A DNA stretch of 64,000 nt from Wenxinia saemankumensis (GCF_900141735.1 NZ_FQYO01000001.1:682001-746000), one strand, 5' to 3'; counted from the stretch's first letter, positions 8,792 through 22,564 are shown. Notes: a model not told the origin generated them from the letters alone. Numbers and translations are program-made.

Positions 8792-9997
8792 CTAGTTCGC
8801 GATCTGCAGACCCCGCCCAGCCAGAAGAAGCTGCGCCTGCACCGGCTTGATGGCCCCGCCCATGGCCCGCGCCTCGGGCCCGCAGCTGCCCGGCAGGATC
8901 CGGGGCCGGACGAGGCCCTGCAGGTCGAGCCGGGGCAACTCCTCCTCGATCGTGGCGACCAGCCGGTGCAGCACGTCGCGCGGCATCGCGCCGTCGATCA
9001 CCACCGCCTCGACATCGGTGACGGCGGTCACGGTCCGCGCCGCGTCCGCCAGCGCCCGGCCGGCATTGGCGACCCAGATCGAGACCTGCTCCTCGAACTC
9101 GCTCCAGTCGTCGAGCCTCTGCCAGATGCCCGTCCCCTCCTGCCCCGCCGCCTCGATGCTCGCCTCGAGCAGGTAGAGCGACGCGGTGTCGATCAGCGTG
9201 CGCGGGTTGCCCCCCGGCCCCCGGGACGGAAGCGAGCCGAATGCCGCGGCATTGCCCCGCGCCCCGTCGAAGACGGTACCGCCGAGGACCAGCCCGCCGC
9301 CGATGAAGGCCCCGATGAAGAACGAGGCCCAGTTGTCCGCGACCCGGCCGTGGCCCCAGACCTGCTCGGCCCGGCAGGCGGCGGTGGCGTCGTTCTCGAG
9401 AAAGACCGGCAGATCCGTGTAGCGGCCGAGCTCGGCCGGGAAGTTCGTCTCCTTCCAGGCGTTCAGCGCGTCGGCGGGCGCGCCGACCGAATCGTGCCAG
9501 TTCCAGAGCTCGAAGGGCTTGGCGATGCCGATGCCCGAGATCCGGTCGCGCTGCGCCTCGGACAGGCCGCCGGCCAGATCCTCGATCGATTCGCGCACGA
9601 AGGGCAGGACGATCTCGGGGGTCGGCCAGCGATAGGTCGTGCGGCGGCGGTCCCGGATCTCGCCGGTGAAGTCGATCAGCACGACCTGCGCCGAGCGGCG
9701 GCCGATATTGACCCCGATCGACAGCGCCCCGCCGGGGGCCAGCGCCATCGGCACGCGCGGCTTGCCGACCGTGCCGCGGATCGGCTCGCCCCGGACGATC
9801 AGCCCGTCCTGTTCCAGCCGCCGCAGGATCACCGACACCGTCTGCGGCGAGAGGCCCGCCTGCCGCGCGATGTCCGCCCCCGGCAACGCGCCGGCCTTCT
9901 GGATCATCGTCAGGATCAGGCGCTCGTTGTAGTCCCGCAGGCCCTGCTGGTTCACGCCGGGCGTATGGGCACGAAGCTGTTCGATGGGCACCGTCAT
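8792..9997 (-). CDS. ROK family transcriptional regulator (FrcR-like)
   Basis: A 401-residue repressor/activator with an N-terminal winged helix-turn-helix (about residues 20-75, including GADIARQAGLSPQTVSVILRRLEQDG, given here as ARQAGLSPQTVSVIL) and a C-terminal ROK sugar-binding domain with ENDATAA and FIGGGLVLGG. The zinc-binding CxCGxxGCxE motif of ROK kinases is absent, consistent with a regulator. It is divergent from the frc transporter operon, which it probably controls in response to sugar. The called ATG has its GGGAGG site only one base away; a GTG two codons in (9991) has proper spacing and may be the true start. Confidence 0.88.
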   Translation of the reverse strand: MTVPIEQLRAHTPGVNQQGLRDYNERLILTMIQKAGALPGADIARQAGLSPQTVSVILRRLEQDGLIVRGEPIRGTVGKPRVPMALAPGGALSIGVNIGRRSAQVVLIDFTGEIRDRRRTTYRWPTPEIVLPFVRESIEDLAGGLSEAQRDRISGIGIAKPFELWNWHDSVGAPADALNAWKETNFPAELGRYTDLPVFLENDATAACRAEQVWGHGRVADNWASFFIGAFIGGGLVLGGTVFDGARGNAAAFGSLPSRGPGGNPRTLIDTASLYLLEASIEAAGQEGTGIWQRLDDWSEFEEQVSIWVANAGRALADAARTVTAVTDVEAVVIDGAMPRDVLHRLVATIEEELPRLDLQGLVRPRILPGSCGPEARAMGGAIKPVQAQLLLAGRGLQIAN

Positions 9998-10161
9998 TCC
10001 TCCCTTATAGGTTGAACCGCCGGCGCTGGAAAGGAATTAATCACTAACACTTACTTATTGACCGACGGGTCGGAACCTGCTTCTCTTCAACGAGGGTCGG
10101 GTCAATCCCGATCCCGAGATCCGGCGGGAGGACGCCGGGTCCCTGTAACCGGGAGGACAAG
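9998..10161. promoter_or_regulatory. Divergent control region between the ROK regulator and frcB
   Basis: A 164-base intergenic region with an AT-rich core (about 10034-10058) that stands out from the GC-rich surroundings. A TTGACC hexamer at 10058-10063 could be a -35 box for frcB, with a poor -10 match 17 bases on. This is the expected site for ROK-regulator binding, but no clear palindromic operator can be defined by eye. Confidence 0.5.
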
Positions 10162-11193
10162 ATGAAGACCTATATCGCCTGTTCGGCACTCGCCATGGTC
10201 GCGCTGGCCGGCCCCGCCTTCGCCGAGGCCCACATGGCCCCCGAGGGAACGAGCGCCTGCCTCATCACCAAGACCGACACCAACCCGTTCTTCGTCAAGA
10301 TGCGCGAGGGCGCGCAGGCGGCGGCGGACGAGCTGGGGATCGAGCTCAACGCCTATGCGGGCACCGTGGACGGCGACAACGAGAGCCAGGTCGACGCGAT
10401 CGAGACCTGCATCGCGAACGGCGTGGACGGCATCCTGCTCACCGCGTCCGACACCTCGGCCATCGTCTCGTCGGTGCAGCAGGCGCGCGACGCGGGCATC
10501 CTGGTTATCGCGCTCGACACCCCGCTCGAGCCGGCGGACAGCGCCGACGCGACCTTCGCCACCGACAATTTCCTGGCGGGCGAGCTGATCGGCCAGTGGG
10601 CCGCGGCACAACTGGGGGATGAAGCGGCCGATGCGCGCATCGCGATGCTCGACCTCAGCGTCAGCCAGCCCTCGGTCGACGTGCTGCGCAACCAGGGCTT
10701 CCTCCAGGGCTTCGGCATCGAGCTCGGCGATCCCAACGTGATCGGCGACGAGGAGGACCCGCGCATCGTCGGCAACGACGTGACCGCCGGCAACGAGGAA
10801 GGCGGACGCACGGCGATGGAGAACCTGCTCGCCGTCGATCCCTCGATCAACGTCGTCTACACGATCAACGAGCCCGCCGCCGCCGGCGCCTACGAGGCGC
10901 TCCGCTCCGTCGGGATGGAGAGCGACGTGCTCATCGTCTCGGTCGATGGCGGCTGCCCCGGCGTGCAGAACGTGGCCGACGGCGTGATCGGCGCGACCTC
11001 GCAGCAATACCCGCTCGACATGGCACGGCTGGGGATCGAGGCGATCGCCGCCTACGCCGCCGACGGCACCCTGCCTCAGCCGACCGAGGGCAAGGACTTC
11101 ACCGATACCGGCGTGCGCCTGGTGACCGACCAGCCGGCCGAGGGCGTCGACAGCATCGACAGCGCCGAGGGCACGGATCTCTGCTGGGGCTGA
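10162..11193 (+). CDS. frcB: Sugar ABC transporter substrate-binding protein (FrcB-like)
   Basis: Periplasmic-binding-protein family (ribose/fructose type) receptor that delivers sugar to FrcC/FrcA. The 343-residue precursor has a Sec signal peptide with probable cleavage after AFA at about residue 21. The ligand-binding fold shows [32 protein letters not shown] and [12 protein letters not shown] good ribosome site (GGAGG, 5-base spacing) precedes the ATG. Fructose as substrate is inferred from the frcBCAK gene order known in rhizobia, including the kinase-like fourth gene; other sugars are possible. A strong hairpin follows the gene. Confidence 0.9.
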   Translation: MKTYIACSALAMVALAGPAFAEAHMAPEGTSACLITKTDTNPFFVKMREGAQAAADELGIELNAYAGTVDGDNESQVDAIETCIANGVDGILLTASDTSAIVSSVQQARDAGILVIALDTPLEPADSADATFATDNFLAGELIGQWAAAQLGDEAADARIAMLDLSVSQPSVDVLRNQGFLQGFGIELGDPNVIGDEEDPRIVGNDVTAGNEEGGRTAMENLLAVDPSINVVYTINEPAAAGAYEALRSVGMESDVLIVSVDGGCPGVQNVADGVIGATSQQYPLDMARLGIEAIAAYAADGTLPQPTEGKDFTDTGVRLVTDQPAEGVDSIDSAEGTDLCWG

Positions 11194-11257
11194 TGCCCGC
11201 GCAGGATCATCGACACGCTTGATCCGGGGCCCCGCGTGGGCGCAGGATCGACCCATG

Positions 11258-11292
11258 GGGGCGGGCCCGGAGGGAGGAGCCGGGCCCGCCCC
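11258..11292. promoter_or_regulatory. Hairpin between frcB and frcC
   Basis: A perfect 13-bp GC-only stem (11258-11270 with 11280-11292) with a 9-base loop, followed by a pyrimidine stretch but no clear T-run. Such a structure after a binding-protein gene commonly stabilises the upstream message or partly blocks read-through, giving more binding protein than permease. Confidence 0.6.
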
Positions 11293-11321
11293 TTCTCACT
11301 CGCGGCGGGAAGGGAGACCCC

Positions 11322-12388
11322 ATGTCGAGCGACAGCGACCATTACGAGACGTCCGTGCGCGAGCGCCGCGAGGAGGCGGTCGCCGCCTTCGACGAGCGCG
11401 ACAAGGGCCTGATGGGCCGGTTCCACCACGCGCTGCACGTCACCCCGGCGCTCGTGCCGCTGATCGTGCTGATCGCCTCGATCGCGGTCTTCGGCCTGCT
11501 GATCGGGGACCGGTTCTTCTCTCCCTTCTCGCTGACGCTGATCCTGCAGCAGGTGCAGATCGTCGGCATCGTGGCGGCGGCGCAGAGCCTCATCATCCTG
11601 ACGGCGGGCATCGACCTCTCCGTCGGCGCGATCACCGTCTTCTCGTCGGTCATCATGGGCCAGTTCGCCTTCCGCTACGGGATCCCGCCGGTCTTCGCCG
11701 TCTTCGCGGGGCTGATCTTCGGCCTCCTCTGCGGACTGCTGAACGGCTTCCTCGTCAGCCGGATGAAGCTGCCGCCCTTCATCGTCACGCTGGGGACGTG
11801 GCAGATCATCCTCGCCTCCAACTACCTCTATTCCGCGAACGAGACGATCCGCGCACAGGAGATCGAGGCGCAGGCCCCGTTGCTGCAGTTCATGGGCACC
11901 AAGTTCACCCTGGGCGGCGCGGTCTTCACCTACGGCGTGATCTTCATGCTGCTGCTGGTCCTGGTGCTGGCCTGGGTGCTGAAGCACACCGCCTGGGGGC
12001 GCCACGTCTATGCCGTGGGCGACGATCCCGAGGCGGCGCAGCTGTCCGGCGTCAACGTGCGCGGCACGCTGCTCAGCGTCTACGGCCTGGCCGGGCTGAT
12101 CTGCGGCTTTGCCGGCTGGGCGCTGATCGGGCGGATCGGCTCGGTCTCTCCCACCTCGGCCTACGAGGCCAATATCGAGAGCATCACCGCCGTCGTGATC
12201 GGGGGCATCTCGCTCTTCGGCGGGCGCGGGTCGATCCTGGGGGCGCTGTTCGGGGCGCTGATCGTGGGGGTGTTCTCGCTCGGCCTGCGGCTGCTCGGCG
12301 CGGACGCGCAATGGACCTACTTCTTCATCGGCCTTCTCATCATCGCCGCCGTGGCGGTGGACCAGTGGATCAGAAAGGTGACCGCCTG

Positions 12389-12389
<1 letters not shown>
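11322..12389 (+). CDS. frcC: Sugar ABC transporter permease (FrcC-like)
   Basis: Integral membrane permease of the ribose/xylose/fructose class. The 355-residue product has 8-10 hydrophobic segments, the family motif LTAGIDLSVGAI near residue 100 and the coupling-helix region GGRGSILGALFGALIVG near 305. The N-terminal 40 residues are charged and cytoplasmic. The stop codon overlaps the frcA start (ATGA), indicating translational coupling. Confidence 0.92.
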
Positions 12390-13165
<776 letters not shown>

Positions 13166-13185
13166 TCTCGCCGGACGCTGCGCGC

Positions 13186-13812
13186 ATGAAGAACATCACC
13201 GCCCAGGTCACCCTCCTCTCCGACCGGCTGCACGAGCTGCGCCGCTGGCAGGACCGGCTGGTGGTCGGAATCGCCGGGGCGCCCGGGTCGGGCAAGTCGA
13301 CCCTGGCGGGCGAGCTGGCCAAGCGGATGAACGTGCAGAAGGTGCCCACGGTCGTCGTGCCGATGGACGGCTTCCACCTCGACAACGCGGTGCTGGAGGC
13401 GCGCGGACTGCTGCCCAGAAAGGGCGCGCCGGAAAGCTTCGACGCGAACGGCTTCCTGTCGCTCATGCGCCGGATCCGCGCGGGCGAAGAGGTGTTCGCC
13501 CCCGTCTTCGACCGCACGCGCGACATCGCCATCGCCGGCGCGCAGGAGGTTGCGCCCTGGCACCGGGTGGTGATCGTCGAGGGCAACTACCTGCTGCTGG
13601 ACGAGGCGCCGTGGTCGGCGCTGGCGGATCTGTGGGACGTGTCGGTCTATCTCGACGTCGAGCTGCCCGAGCTGCGGGCCCGCCTGATCCAGCGCTGGCT
13701 GTCGCACAACCTGTCCCGGGCGGCCGCGACGCGCCGGGCCGAGGCGAACGATCTGGTGAACGCGACGCGGGTGATCGAACGGCGGCTCGAGGCGGACCAC
13801 GTCCTGACCTGA
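13186..13812 (+). CDS. frcK: P-loop nucleoside/sugar kinase-like protein (FrcK-like)
   Basis: A 208-residue P-loop protein related to uridine/pantothenate kinases, with Walker A GAPGSGKST near residue 32, PMDGFHLDN near residue 60 (typical of the PRK/PanK fold) and VEGNYLLLDE near residue 129. Being last in the frcBCA operon, it corresponds to FrcK in rhizobial frcBCAK loci, where a role in sugar phosphorylation or transport has been proposed but not settled. It is 20 bases downstream of frcA and 78 bases upstream of glgB, which could be co-expressed. Confidence 0.82.
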   Translation: MKNITAQVTLLSDRLHELRRWQDRLVVGIAGAPGSGKSTLAGELAKRMNVQKVPTVVVPMDGFHLDNAVLEARGLLPRKGAPESFDANGFLSLMRRIRAGEEVFAPVFDRTRDIAIAGAQEVAPWHRVVIVEGNYLLLDEAPWSALADLWDVSVYLDVELPELRARLIQRWLSHNLSRAAATRRAEANDLVNATRVIERRLEADHVLT

Positions 13813-13890
13813 GGGCCGCACCCCGCCGATGATCGCCGCCGTTGATCGCTGCGGAGGGCGGCCTATCCTGAGGAAACGGGGAGGAAAATC

Positions 13891-16083
13891 ATGGCCGACC
13901 ATCTCGACGCCGACACCCTCGCCCGCCTCAACGAGGCGCGCCACGACGATCCGTTCTCGGTCCTCGGCCCGCACCGGGTCGGCCGGTCGCGCTGGGTCAC
14001 CGCGATCGATCCCGGCGCGGACCGGCTGGAGGCCGTGATCGCCGGCAAGGCCCACCCGCTGGACCGCGCGGACGGGGCGGTCTTCACAGGCAAGGTCCCG
14101 GGGACGAAGCCCTACATCCTGCGCGGCCACGGCGCGGACGGCGCGACATGGGAATACGAGGACGCCTATCGCTTCGGCCCCGTCCTCGGCGAGCTCGACG
14201 AGTATCTGCTGGGCGAGGGACGGCATCACCGCCTCTGGGATGCGCTCGGCGCGCACCCGGCCGAGGTCGAGGGCGTGCGCGGCGCCCGCTTCGCCGTCTG
14301 GGCGCCGAATGCACGCCGGGTCTCGGTCGTCGGAGACTTCAATTCCTGGGACGGCCGCCGTCACGCGATGCGCCGCCGCGGCGGGACCGGCGTGTGGGAG
14401 ATCTTCGTCCCCGGCGCCCATGACGGACAATCCTACAAGTACGAGATCGTCGGCGCCCACGGCCAGTTGCTGCCGGGCAAGGCCGACCCGGTCGGCTTCG
14501 GCGCGCAGCACCCGCCCGAGACGGCGAGCGTGATCCGCGACATCGCCGGCTACGGCTGGAGCGACGGCGCGTGGATGGCGGGGCGCGCGGCGCGCGGGCG
14601 GCGCGACGCCCCCGTGTCCATCTACGAGGTGCATCTGGGCAGCTGGCGCCGCCGCTGGGACGAGGGCGGACGCCCCCTCTCCTACCGCGAGGCGGCCCGC
14701 GACCTCGTCGGCTACGTGCGCGACATGGGCTTCACCCATATCGAGTTCATGCCGCTCTCCGAATACCCGTTCGACGGCTCATGGGGCTACCAGCCGGTCG
14801 GCCTCTTCGCCCCCTCGATCCGCTTCGGCCCCCCGCACGAGTTCCGCGACCTGGTCGCCGCGGCGCACGAGGCGGGGCTCGGCGTGCTGCTGGACTGGGT
14901 GCCGGGACATTTCCCGGCCGACGCCCACGGGCTGGCCCAGTTCGACGGCACCGCGCTCTACGAACATGCCGACCCGCGCGAGGGGTTCCACCAGGACTGG
15001 AACACGCTGATCTACAATTACGGCCGGGCCGAGGTGCAGAACTTCCTCGCCGCGAACGCGCTCTACTGGCTGGACGAGTACCATGTCGACGGGCTGCGCG
15101 TGGATGCGGTCGCCTCGATGCTCTACCGCGACTATTCCCGCCGCGAGGGGGAGTGGGTGCCGAACCGGCATGGCGGGCGCGAGAATCTCGAGGCGATCGA
15201 GATGCTCCGGCGGATGAACACGCTGGCCTACGGGGACCATCCGGGCGTGATGACCGTCGCGGAGGAGAGCACGTCCTACCCGCAGGTCTCGGCCCCCGTG
15301 GATGCCGGCGGGCTCGGCTTCGGCTACAAGTGGAACATGGGCTGGATGAACGACACCCTGTCGTACATGCAGCGCGATCCGCTCTACCGGTCCCACCACC
15401 ATCACCAGATGACCTTCGGCCTGCACTACGCCTTCAGCGAGAACTTCATCCTGCCGATCAGCCACGACGAGGTCGTGCACGGCAAGGGATCGATGCTGCA
15501 GAAGATGCCGGGGACCGAATGGGAGAAGTTCGCGAACCTGCGCGCCTATTACGGATTCATGTGGGGGCATCCGGGCAAGAAGCTGCTCTTCATGGGCTGC
15601 GAATTCGCCCAGGGCCACGAATGGTCCCACGAGGGCGAGCTCGACTGGCACGCGGCCGGGCAGCCGATGCACGCGGGCGTTCAGACCCTGGTGCGCGAGC
15701 TCAACCGCCTCTACCGCGAGACACCGGCCCTGCATGTCAGGGATTGCGACCACGACGGCTTCCAGTGGATCGACGCCAGCGATGCCGATGCGTCGGTCTA
15801 TGCCTGGCTGCGCAAGGGCGGGCCAGGGGACGCGCCGGTCCTCGTCGTCTGCAACATGACGCCGGTCGAACGCACCGGCCATCGGATCGGCGTGCCGCGG
15901 GCGGGCCACTGGACCGAGATCCTGAACACCGATGCCGGCCTCTTCGGCGGCGGCAACAGGGGCAACATGGGCGGGGCCAGCACGCAGGAGGAGGGCGCGC
16001 ACGGTCACATGCAGTCCCTGTCGCTGACCCTGCCGCCGCTATCGACGCTGATGTTCCGGCTGGATGGCCGGACCGGCGGATGA
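13891..16083 (+). CDS. glgB: 1,4-alpha-glucan branching enzyme
   Basis: GH13 branching enzyme that introduces alpha-1,6 branches in glycogen. The 730-residue product has two N-terminal beta-sandwich (CBM48-like) regions (about residues 1-210), then the TIM barrel. The active site is visible as [15 protein letters not shown] (nucleophile Asp), VAEEST (acid/base Glu) and [13 protein letters not shown] strong GGGGAGG site precedes the ATG. It heads the glgBCAX-pgm block; glgC begins 17 bases after its stop. Confidence 0.96.
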   Translation: MADHLDADTLARLNEARHDDPFSVLGPHRVGRSRWVTAIDPGADRLEAVIAGKAHPLDRADGAVFTGKVPGTKPYILRGHGADGATWEYEDAYRFGPVLGELDEYLLGEGRHHRLWDALGAHPAEVEGVRGARFAVWAPNARRVSVVGDFNSWDGRRHAMRRRGGTGVWEIFVPGAHDGQSYKYEIVGAHGQLLPGKADPVGFGAQHPPETASVIRDIAGYGWSDGAWMAGRAARGRRDAPVSIYEVHLGSWRRRWDEGGRPLSYREAARDLVGYVRDMGFTHIEFMPLSEYPFDGSWGYQPVGLFAPSIRFGPPHEFRDLVAAAHEAGLGVLLDWVPGHFPADAHGLAQFDGTALYEHADPREGFHQDWNTLIYNYGRAEVQNFLAANALYWLDEYHVDGLRVDAVASMLYRDYSRREGEWVPNRHGGRENLEAIEMLRRMNTLAYGDHPGVMTVAEESTSYPQVSAPVDAGGLGFGYKWNMGWMNDTLSYMQRDPLYRSHHHHQMTFGLHYAFSENFILPISHDEVVHGKGSMLQKMPGTEWEKFANLRAYYGFMWGHPGKKLLFMGCEFAQGHEWSHEGELDWHAAGQPMHAGVQTLVRELNRLYRETPALHVRDCDHDGFQWIDASDADASVYAWLRKGGPGDAPVLVVCNMTPVERTGHRIGVPRAGHWTEILNTDAGLFGGGNRGNMGGASTQEEGAHGHMQSLSLTLPPLSTLMFRLDGRTGG

Positions 16084-16100
16084 CACCGAGGGAGGACGTG

Positions 16101-17357
16101 ATGGACAACCGCAGACTGGGCCAGCGCTCGATGGCGTTCGTGCTGGCGGGGGGCCGCGGCTCCCGGCTGAAGGAGCTGACGGACCGGCGGGTGAAGCCGG
16201 CCGTCTATTTCGGCGGCAAGGCCCGGATCATCGACTTCGCCCTGTCGAACGCGATGAATTCCGGCATCCGCAAGATGGCCGTCGCCACCCAGTACAAGGC
16301 GCACAGCCTGATTCGTCACTGCCAGCGCGGCTGGAGCTTCTTCCGGGCCGAGCGCAACGAGTTCCTCGACATCCTGCCCGCATCGCAGCGGATGGACGAC
16401 GTCAACTGGTATCGCGGCACCGCCGATGCCGTGACCCAGAACATCGACATCGTGGACAGCTACGGCGTCGACTACATCGTGATCCTCGCGGGCGACCACA
16501 TCTACAAGATGGATTACGAGATCATGCTCCAGGAGCATGTGGAAAGCGGCGCCGACGTGACCATCGGCTGTCTCACCGTGCCCCGGATGGAGGCGACCGC
16601 CTTCGGCGTGATGCATGTCGACGCGCAGGACCGGATCACCGACTTCCTCGAAAAGCCGGCCGACCCGCCCGGCACGCCCGAGGATCCCGAGGTCGCCCTC
16701 GCCTCGATGGGGATCTACGTCTTCTCATGGCCCTACTTGCGCGAATTGCTGACGAACGACGCCGCGGATAACAGCTCCAGCCACGATTTCGGCAACGACC
16801 TGATCCCGGACATCGTCAAGAACGGCAAGGCGATGGCCCACCGCTTCGACCGGTCCTGCGTCCGGGCCGGGGGCGCGCCGGCCTACTGGAAGGACGTGGG
16901 CACGGTCGACGCCTTCTGGCGGGCCAATATCGACCTCACCGACTTCACCCCCGAGCTCGACCTCTGGGACAAGGACTGGCCGATCTGGACCTATTCGGAA
17001 AGCGTCCCGCCGGCGAAGTTCATCCACGACGAGAAGGACCGTCGCGGCATCGCGATCAGCTCGATGGTGTCGGGCGGCTGCATCATCTCGGGGACCGAGG
17101 TGCGCAACTCGCTGCTCTTCACCAACGTCCACACCAACAGCTACGCCGTGCTCGAGAACGCGGTCGTCCTGCCGCGGGTGAACGTGGGACGGCGGGCGCG
17201 GCTGCGGAACGTGGTGATCGACAGCGGCGTGCACATCCCCGAGCGGCTCGTCGTGGGCGAGGACGCGACCGAGGATGCCAGGTTCTTCCGCGTCTCCGAC
17301 AAGGGCGTGACCCTCATCACCCAGCCGATGATCGACGCCTGGAAGGCCGCGCATTGA
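16101..17357 (+). CDS. glgC: Glucose-1-phosphate adenylyltransferase (ADP-glucose pyrophosphorylase)
   Basis: Makes ADP-glucose, the committed and usually allosterically controlled step of bacterial glycogen synthesis. The 418-residue product has the nucleotidyltransferase motif [14 protein letters not shown], followed by [31 protein letters not shown] and FLEKP (sugar-phosphate lysine). The C-terminal left-handed beta-helix region includes [16 protein letters not shown]. The ATG at 16101 was preferred to one overlapping the glgB stop because GGGAGG lies just upstream. The stop overlaps the TTG start of glgA. Confidence 0.96.
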   Translation: MDNRRLGQRSMAFVLAGGRGSRLKELTDRRVKPAVYFGGKARIIDFALSNAMNSGIRKMAVATQYKAHSLIRHCQRGWSFFRAERNEFLDILPASQRMDDVNWYRGTADAVTQNIDIVDSYGVDYIVILAGDHIYKMDYEIMLQEHVESGADVTIGCLTVPRMEATAFGVMHVDAQDRITDFLEKPADPPGTPEDPEVALASMGIYVFSWPYLRELLTNDAADNSSSHDFGNDLIPDIVKNGKAMAHRFDRSCVRAGGAPAYWKDVGTVDAFWRANIDLTDFTPELDLWDKDWPIWTYSESVPPAKFIHDEKDRRGIAISSMVSGGCIISGTEVRNSLLFTNVHTNSYAVLENAVVLPRVNVGRRARLRNVVIDSGVHIPERLVVGEDATEDARFFRVSDKGVTLITQPMIDAWKAAH

Positions 17358-18781
17358 CGCGCGTCCTCTCCGTCGCCTCGGAATGCGCGCCGCTGGTCAA
17401 GACCGGCGGGCTCGCCGACGTGGTGGGCGCCCTGCCCGCCGCGCTGGCGCCCGAGGGGGTCGAGATGCGCGTCCTGCTGCCCGGCTACCCGGCGGTCATG
17501 GCGGCGATGGAGGACGGGATCGTCCTGACCTTCGATCCGCTGATGGGCGGGGTCGGACGGCTGCTGCGCGGCCGCGTGGCGGGGGTCGAGCTCTACGTGC
17601 TCGACGCGCCGCATCTCTACGACCGCGGGGGGTCCGTCTACCTCTCGCCCGAGGGGCGGGACTGGGCGGACAATCCCGAACGCTTCGCCGCGCTCTGCTA
17701 CGCCGCCGCGGCGATCGCGGATGGCGAGGCGGGCGACTGGCGGCCGGACATCGTCCATGCGCATGACTGGCAGGGCGGCCTCGTGCCCGAATTCCTCGAC
17801 CAGCGCGGCCTGCGGGGACGCGTCGGGACCGTGCTCACGATCCACAACATCGCGTTCCACGGATACGCGCCGCCCGAGAGGGCCGGGGCGATGTGGCTGC
17901 GGCCGGAGGGCTTCACCCCGGAGGGCTACGAGTTCTGGGGACAGATCTCGGCCCTGAAGGCCGGGCTCGCCATGTCGGACCGGCTGACGACCGTCTCGCC
18001 CACCTACGCGGCGGAACTGATGACCGGGGCGTTCGGCATGGGGTTCGAGGGCCTCCTGCGGGCGCGGCGCGGCGACCTGACGGGCATCCTGAACGGCATC
18101 GACGAGGCGGTCTGGAACCCGGCCACCGACCCCGCCATCGCCGCCTACGACACGCCGAAGGGCAAGGCGAAGGCGAAGGCGGCGCTGCGCGTCGAGATGG
18201 ACCTGCCGCAGGCGGAGGGACCGCTCTGCGTCGTCGTCAGCCGCCTGACCGAGCAGAAGGGCCTCGACCTGCTGCTGGAGGCGCTGCCGGTCCTGACGCG
18301 GCGCGGCGGGCAGCTCGCGCTGCTCGGCTCGGGCGATCCGGGGCTCGAATCGGCGTTCCGGGACCGGGCGGCGTCGGAGGCGAATGTCGCCGTCCGGATC
18401 GGCTACGACGAGGCGCTGTCGCACCGGCTGATCGCCGGGGGCGACGCGATCCTCGTCCCCTCCCGGTTCGAGCCCTGCGGCCTGACGCAGCTCTACGGCC
18501 TGCGCTACGGGACCGTGCCTGTCGTGGCGCTGACCGGCGGGCTGGCGGACACGATCGTCAACGCCTCTCCCGCCGGGCTGGCGGCCAGGGCGGCGACGGG
18601 CCTGCAATTTCATCCTGTTGCCCGCGAACCGCTCGAAGCGGCCCTCGATCGGCTTTGTGACCTCTTTGCGGACCGCCAGATGTTTACCCTTCTGCAAAAG
18701 AACGCGATGAAACATCCCGTCGGCTGGCAGCAGTCGGCCCGGGCCTACGCGGCCCTCTACCGGGACCTCCTTTCGCACTGA
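17354..18781 (+). CDS. glgA: Glycogen synthase (ADP-glucose type)
   Basis: GT5 glycosyltransferase that elongates alpha-1,4-glucan from ADP-glucose. The 475-residue product has the N-terminal [22 protein letters not shown] motif, shown here as [10 protein letters not shown], then [16 protein letters not shown] and the ADP-binding [18 protein letters not shown]. The start is TTG in a TTGA overlap with the glgC stop, which keeps the usual homologue N-terminus. The last 60 residues are less GC-rich in the DNA than the rest but remain alignable to the family. Confidence 0.95.
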   Translation: MTRVLSVASECAPLVKTGGLADVVGALPAALAPEGVEMRVLLPGYPAVMAAMEDGIVLTFDPLMGGVGRLLRGRVAGVELYVLDAPHLYDRGGSVYLSPEGRDWADNPERFAALCYAAAAIADGEAGDWRPDIVHAHDWQGGLVPEFLDQRGLRGRVGTVLTIHNIAFHGYAPPERAGAMWLRPEGFTPEGYEFWGQISALKAGLAMSDRLTTVSPTYAAELMTGAFGMGFEGLLRARRGDLTGILNGIDEAVWNPATDPAIAAYDTPKGKAKAKAALRVEMDLPQAEGPLCVVVSRLTEQKGLDLLLEALPVLTRRGGQLALLGSGDPGLESAFRDRAASEANVAVRIGYDEALSHRLIAGGDAILVPSRFEPCGLTQLYGLRYGTVPVVALTGGLADTIVNASPAGLAARAATGLQFHPVAREPLEAALDRLCDLFADRQMFTLLQKNAMKHPVGWQQSARAYAALYRDLLSH

Positions 18782-18790
18782 TCCGGGGAC

Positions 18791-20872
18791 ATGGCGGGAA
18801 ACATCGCGATCCGGGCCGGCCGCCCGAACCCCCTCGGCGCGACCTTCGACGGCGAGGGCACCAACTTCGCCGTCTTCTCGCAGCATGCGACGCGCATGTC
18901 GCTGTGCCTGTTCGACAGGGCGGGCAACGAATACCTGCTGATCGACCTGCCCGAGCGCAACGGCCATATCTGGCACGGCTACCTGCCCGGCATCGGGCCG
19001 GGCCAGCGCTACGGCTACCGGGCCCACGGCCCCTACCGCCCGGACGAGGGGCATCGCTTCAACCATCACAAGCTGCTGCTCGACCCCTATGCCAAGCAGC
19101 TGACCGGCCATCCCTACTGGCATGACGCGCTGATGGGCTACGAGGCGGGCAGCCGGCATGCCGACCTCACCTTCGATACCCGCGACAGCGCCCGCTACAT
19201 GCCCAAATGCATCGTGGTGGATCCCGCCTTCTCGTGGGGGGCCGATAGCCGGCCCTCGCGCAAATGGTCGGACACGGTGATCTACGAGGCGCATGTCCGG
19301 GGCCTGACGATGCAGCGCGGCGACGTGACCGCGCCCGGCACCTTCCTCGCCATGGCGTCGGACCCGGTGCTCGACCACCTGACGAAGCTCGGCGTCACCG
19401 CGATCGAGCTGCTGCCCGTGCAGGCCTTCCTCAACGACCGCTGGCTGATCGAGAAGGGGCTGACGAACTACTGGGGCTACATGACCCACGGGTTCTTCGC
19501 CCCCGACCCGCGCTACCTGCATCACGGCCAGATCGCCGAGATGCAGCAGATGGTAGCCCGGTTCCACGCGGCGGGGATCGAGGTGATCCTCGACGTGGTC
19601 TACAACCACACCTCCGAGGGCAGCCAGCTGGGGCCGACCCTGTCCTTCCGCGGTCTCGACAATGCCAGCTATTACCGCCTGGCCGAAAGCCCGCGCTACT
19701 ACATCAACGATACCGGCACAGGGAACACGCTCAACATGGATCACCCGATGGTCGTCCGCATGGTGCTCGACAGCCTGCGCTACTGGGCCGAGACGTTCCG
19801 CGTCGACGGCTTCCGCTTCGACCTCGCCACCACGCTGGCGCGGCGGGCGAGCGGGTTCGACCGGGACGGGCCGTTCCTGCAATCGATCCGGCAGGATCCC
19901 GTCCTCAGCCAGCTGAAGCTCATCGCCGAGCCCTGGGACGTGGGCCCCGGCGGCTATCAGCTCGGCGCCTTCCCCTATCCGTTCCGCGAATGGAACGACA
20001 AGTTCCGCGACCAGGTGCGCCGCTACTGGCGGGGCGATGACGGGCTGATGCGCAAGCTGTCCTCGCGCATCGTCGGCTCGGCCCCGCAATTCGACCACGA
20101 CGACCGGCCCGCGACCTCGTCGGTGAACTTCCTCACCGCGCATGACGGCTTCACCCTGACCGACCTCGTCTCCTACGCGGAAAAGCACAACGAGGCGAAC
20201 GGAGAGGAGAACCGCGACGGCCATTCGGACAACCATTCCGACAATCTGGGGGTAGAGGGGCCGACGACCGACCGCGCGGTGATCGAGGCGCGCGCCCGGC
20301 GGCGGCGGAACCTGATGGCGACGCTCCTGCTCAGCCAGGGCACGCCGATGATCCTCGCCGGGGACGAGATCGGCAATTCGCAGGGAGGCAACAACAACGC
20401 CTTCGGCCAGGACAACGCGGTCGGCTGGGTCGACTGGGACCATGCCGACCGCGACTTCCTGCTCTTCTGCCGCCGGATGATCTCCTTCCGCCGGGCCCAT
20501 CCGATCCTGCGGCAGTACCGCTTCCTGCACTCCACCGCGCGGCGGATCGACGGGCGGGCCGACCTCTTCTGGTGGAACTACGACGGCACCCCGATGGCCG
20601 AGGCGGACTGGAACGATCCCGCCCACCGTTACCTCTGCGCCGAGATGCGCATCGCCTCGGGCACGCCGGAATACGCCAACAGCGAATTCACCGTCTTCCT
20701 CGTCCTCAATGCCGGGCCCGGCCTGACCGTCACCCTGCCCGCCCCCGCGCGCGGCCGCCGGTGGGTCCGCACGCTCGACGCGGGCAGCGGATCGTTCGAG
20801 CCGAAGCGCGTCTCGCAGCGGCTGCGCGTCGCTGCGGACACGGTTGTCGTCCTCGTGCAGGAGACCACATGA
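18791..20872 (+). CDS. glgX: Glycogen debranching enzyme GlgX
   Basis: GH13 isoamylase-type debranching enzyme acting on short alpha-1,6 branches left after glycogen phosphorylase. The 693-residue product has an N-terminal CBM48 region (residues 8-110), then EAHVRGLTM, DVVYNHTSEGSQ, the nucleophile motif DGFRFDLATTLARR and the acid/base Glu in LIAEPWDVGPGGYQLG. NFLTAHDGFTLTDLVSY is another conserved stretch. The start at 18791 has only a weak ribosome site, so coupling to glgA translation is likely. pgm follows 60 bases on. Confidence 0.95.
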   Translation: MAGNIAIRAGRPNPLGATFDGEGTNFAVFSQHATRMSLCLFDRAGNEYLLIDLPERNGHIWHGYLPGIGPGQRYGYRAHGPYRPDEGHRFNHHKLLLDPYAKQLTGHPYWHDALMGYEAGSRHADLTFDTRDSARYMPKCIVVDPAFSWGADSRPSRKWSDTVIYEAHVRGLTMQRGDVTAPGTFLAMASDPVLDHLTKLGVTAIELLPVQAFLNDRWLIEKGLTNYWGYMTHGFFAPDPRYLHHGQIAEMQQMVARFHAAGIEVILDVVYNHTSEGSQLGPTLSFRGLDNASYYRLAESPRYYINDTGTGNTLNMDHPMVVRMVLDSLRYWAETFRVDGFRFDLATTLARRASGFDRDGPFLQSIRQDPVLSQLKLIAEPWDVGPGGYQLGAFPYPFREWNDKFRDQVRRYWRGDDGLMRKLSSRIVGSAPQFDHDDRPATSSVNFLTAHDGFTLTDLVSYAEKHNEANGEENRDGHSDNHSDNLGVEGPTTDRAVIEARARRRRNLMATLLLSQGTPMILAGDEIGNSQGGNNNAFGQDNAVGWVDWDHADRDFLLFCRRMISFRRAHPILRQYRFLHSTARRIDGRADLFWWNYDGTPMAEADWNDPAHRYLCAEMRIASGTPEYANSEFTVFLVLNAGPGLTVTLPAPARGRRWVRTLDAGSGSFEPKRVSQRLRVAADTVVVLVQETT

Positions 20873-22564
<1,692 letters not shown>

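Noticed and set aside
13186-13812. Pantothenate or uridine kinase as the function of the frcK-like gene
   Set aside because: The fold and P-loop agree, but length and operon position fit FrcK better, and the true housekeeping kinases are normally not in sugar transporter operons.
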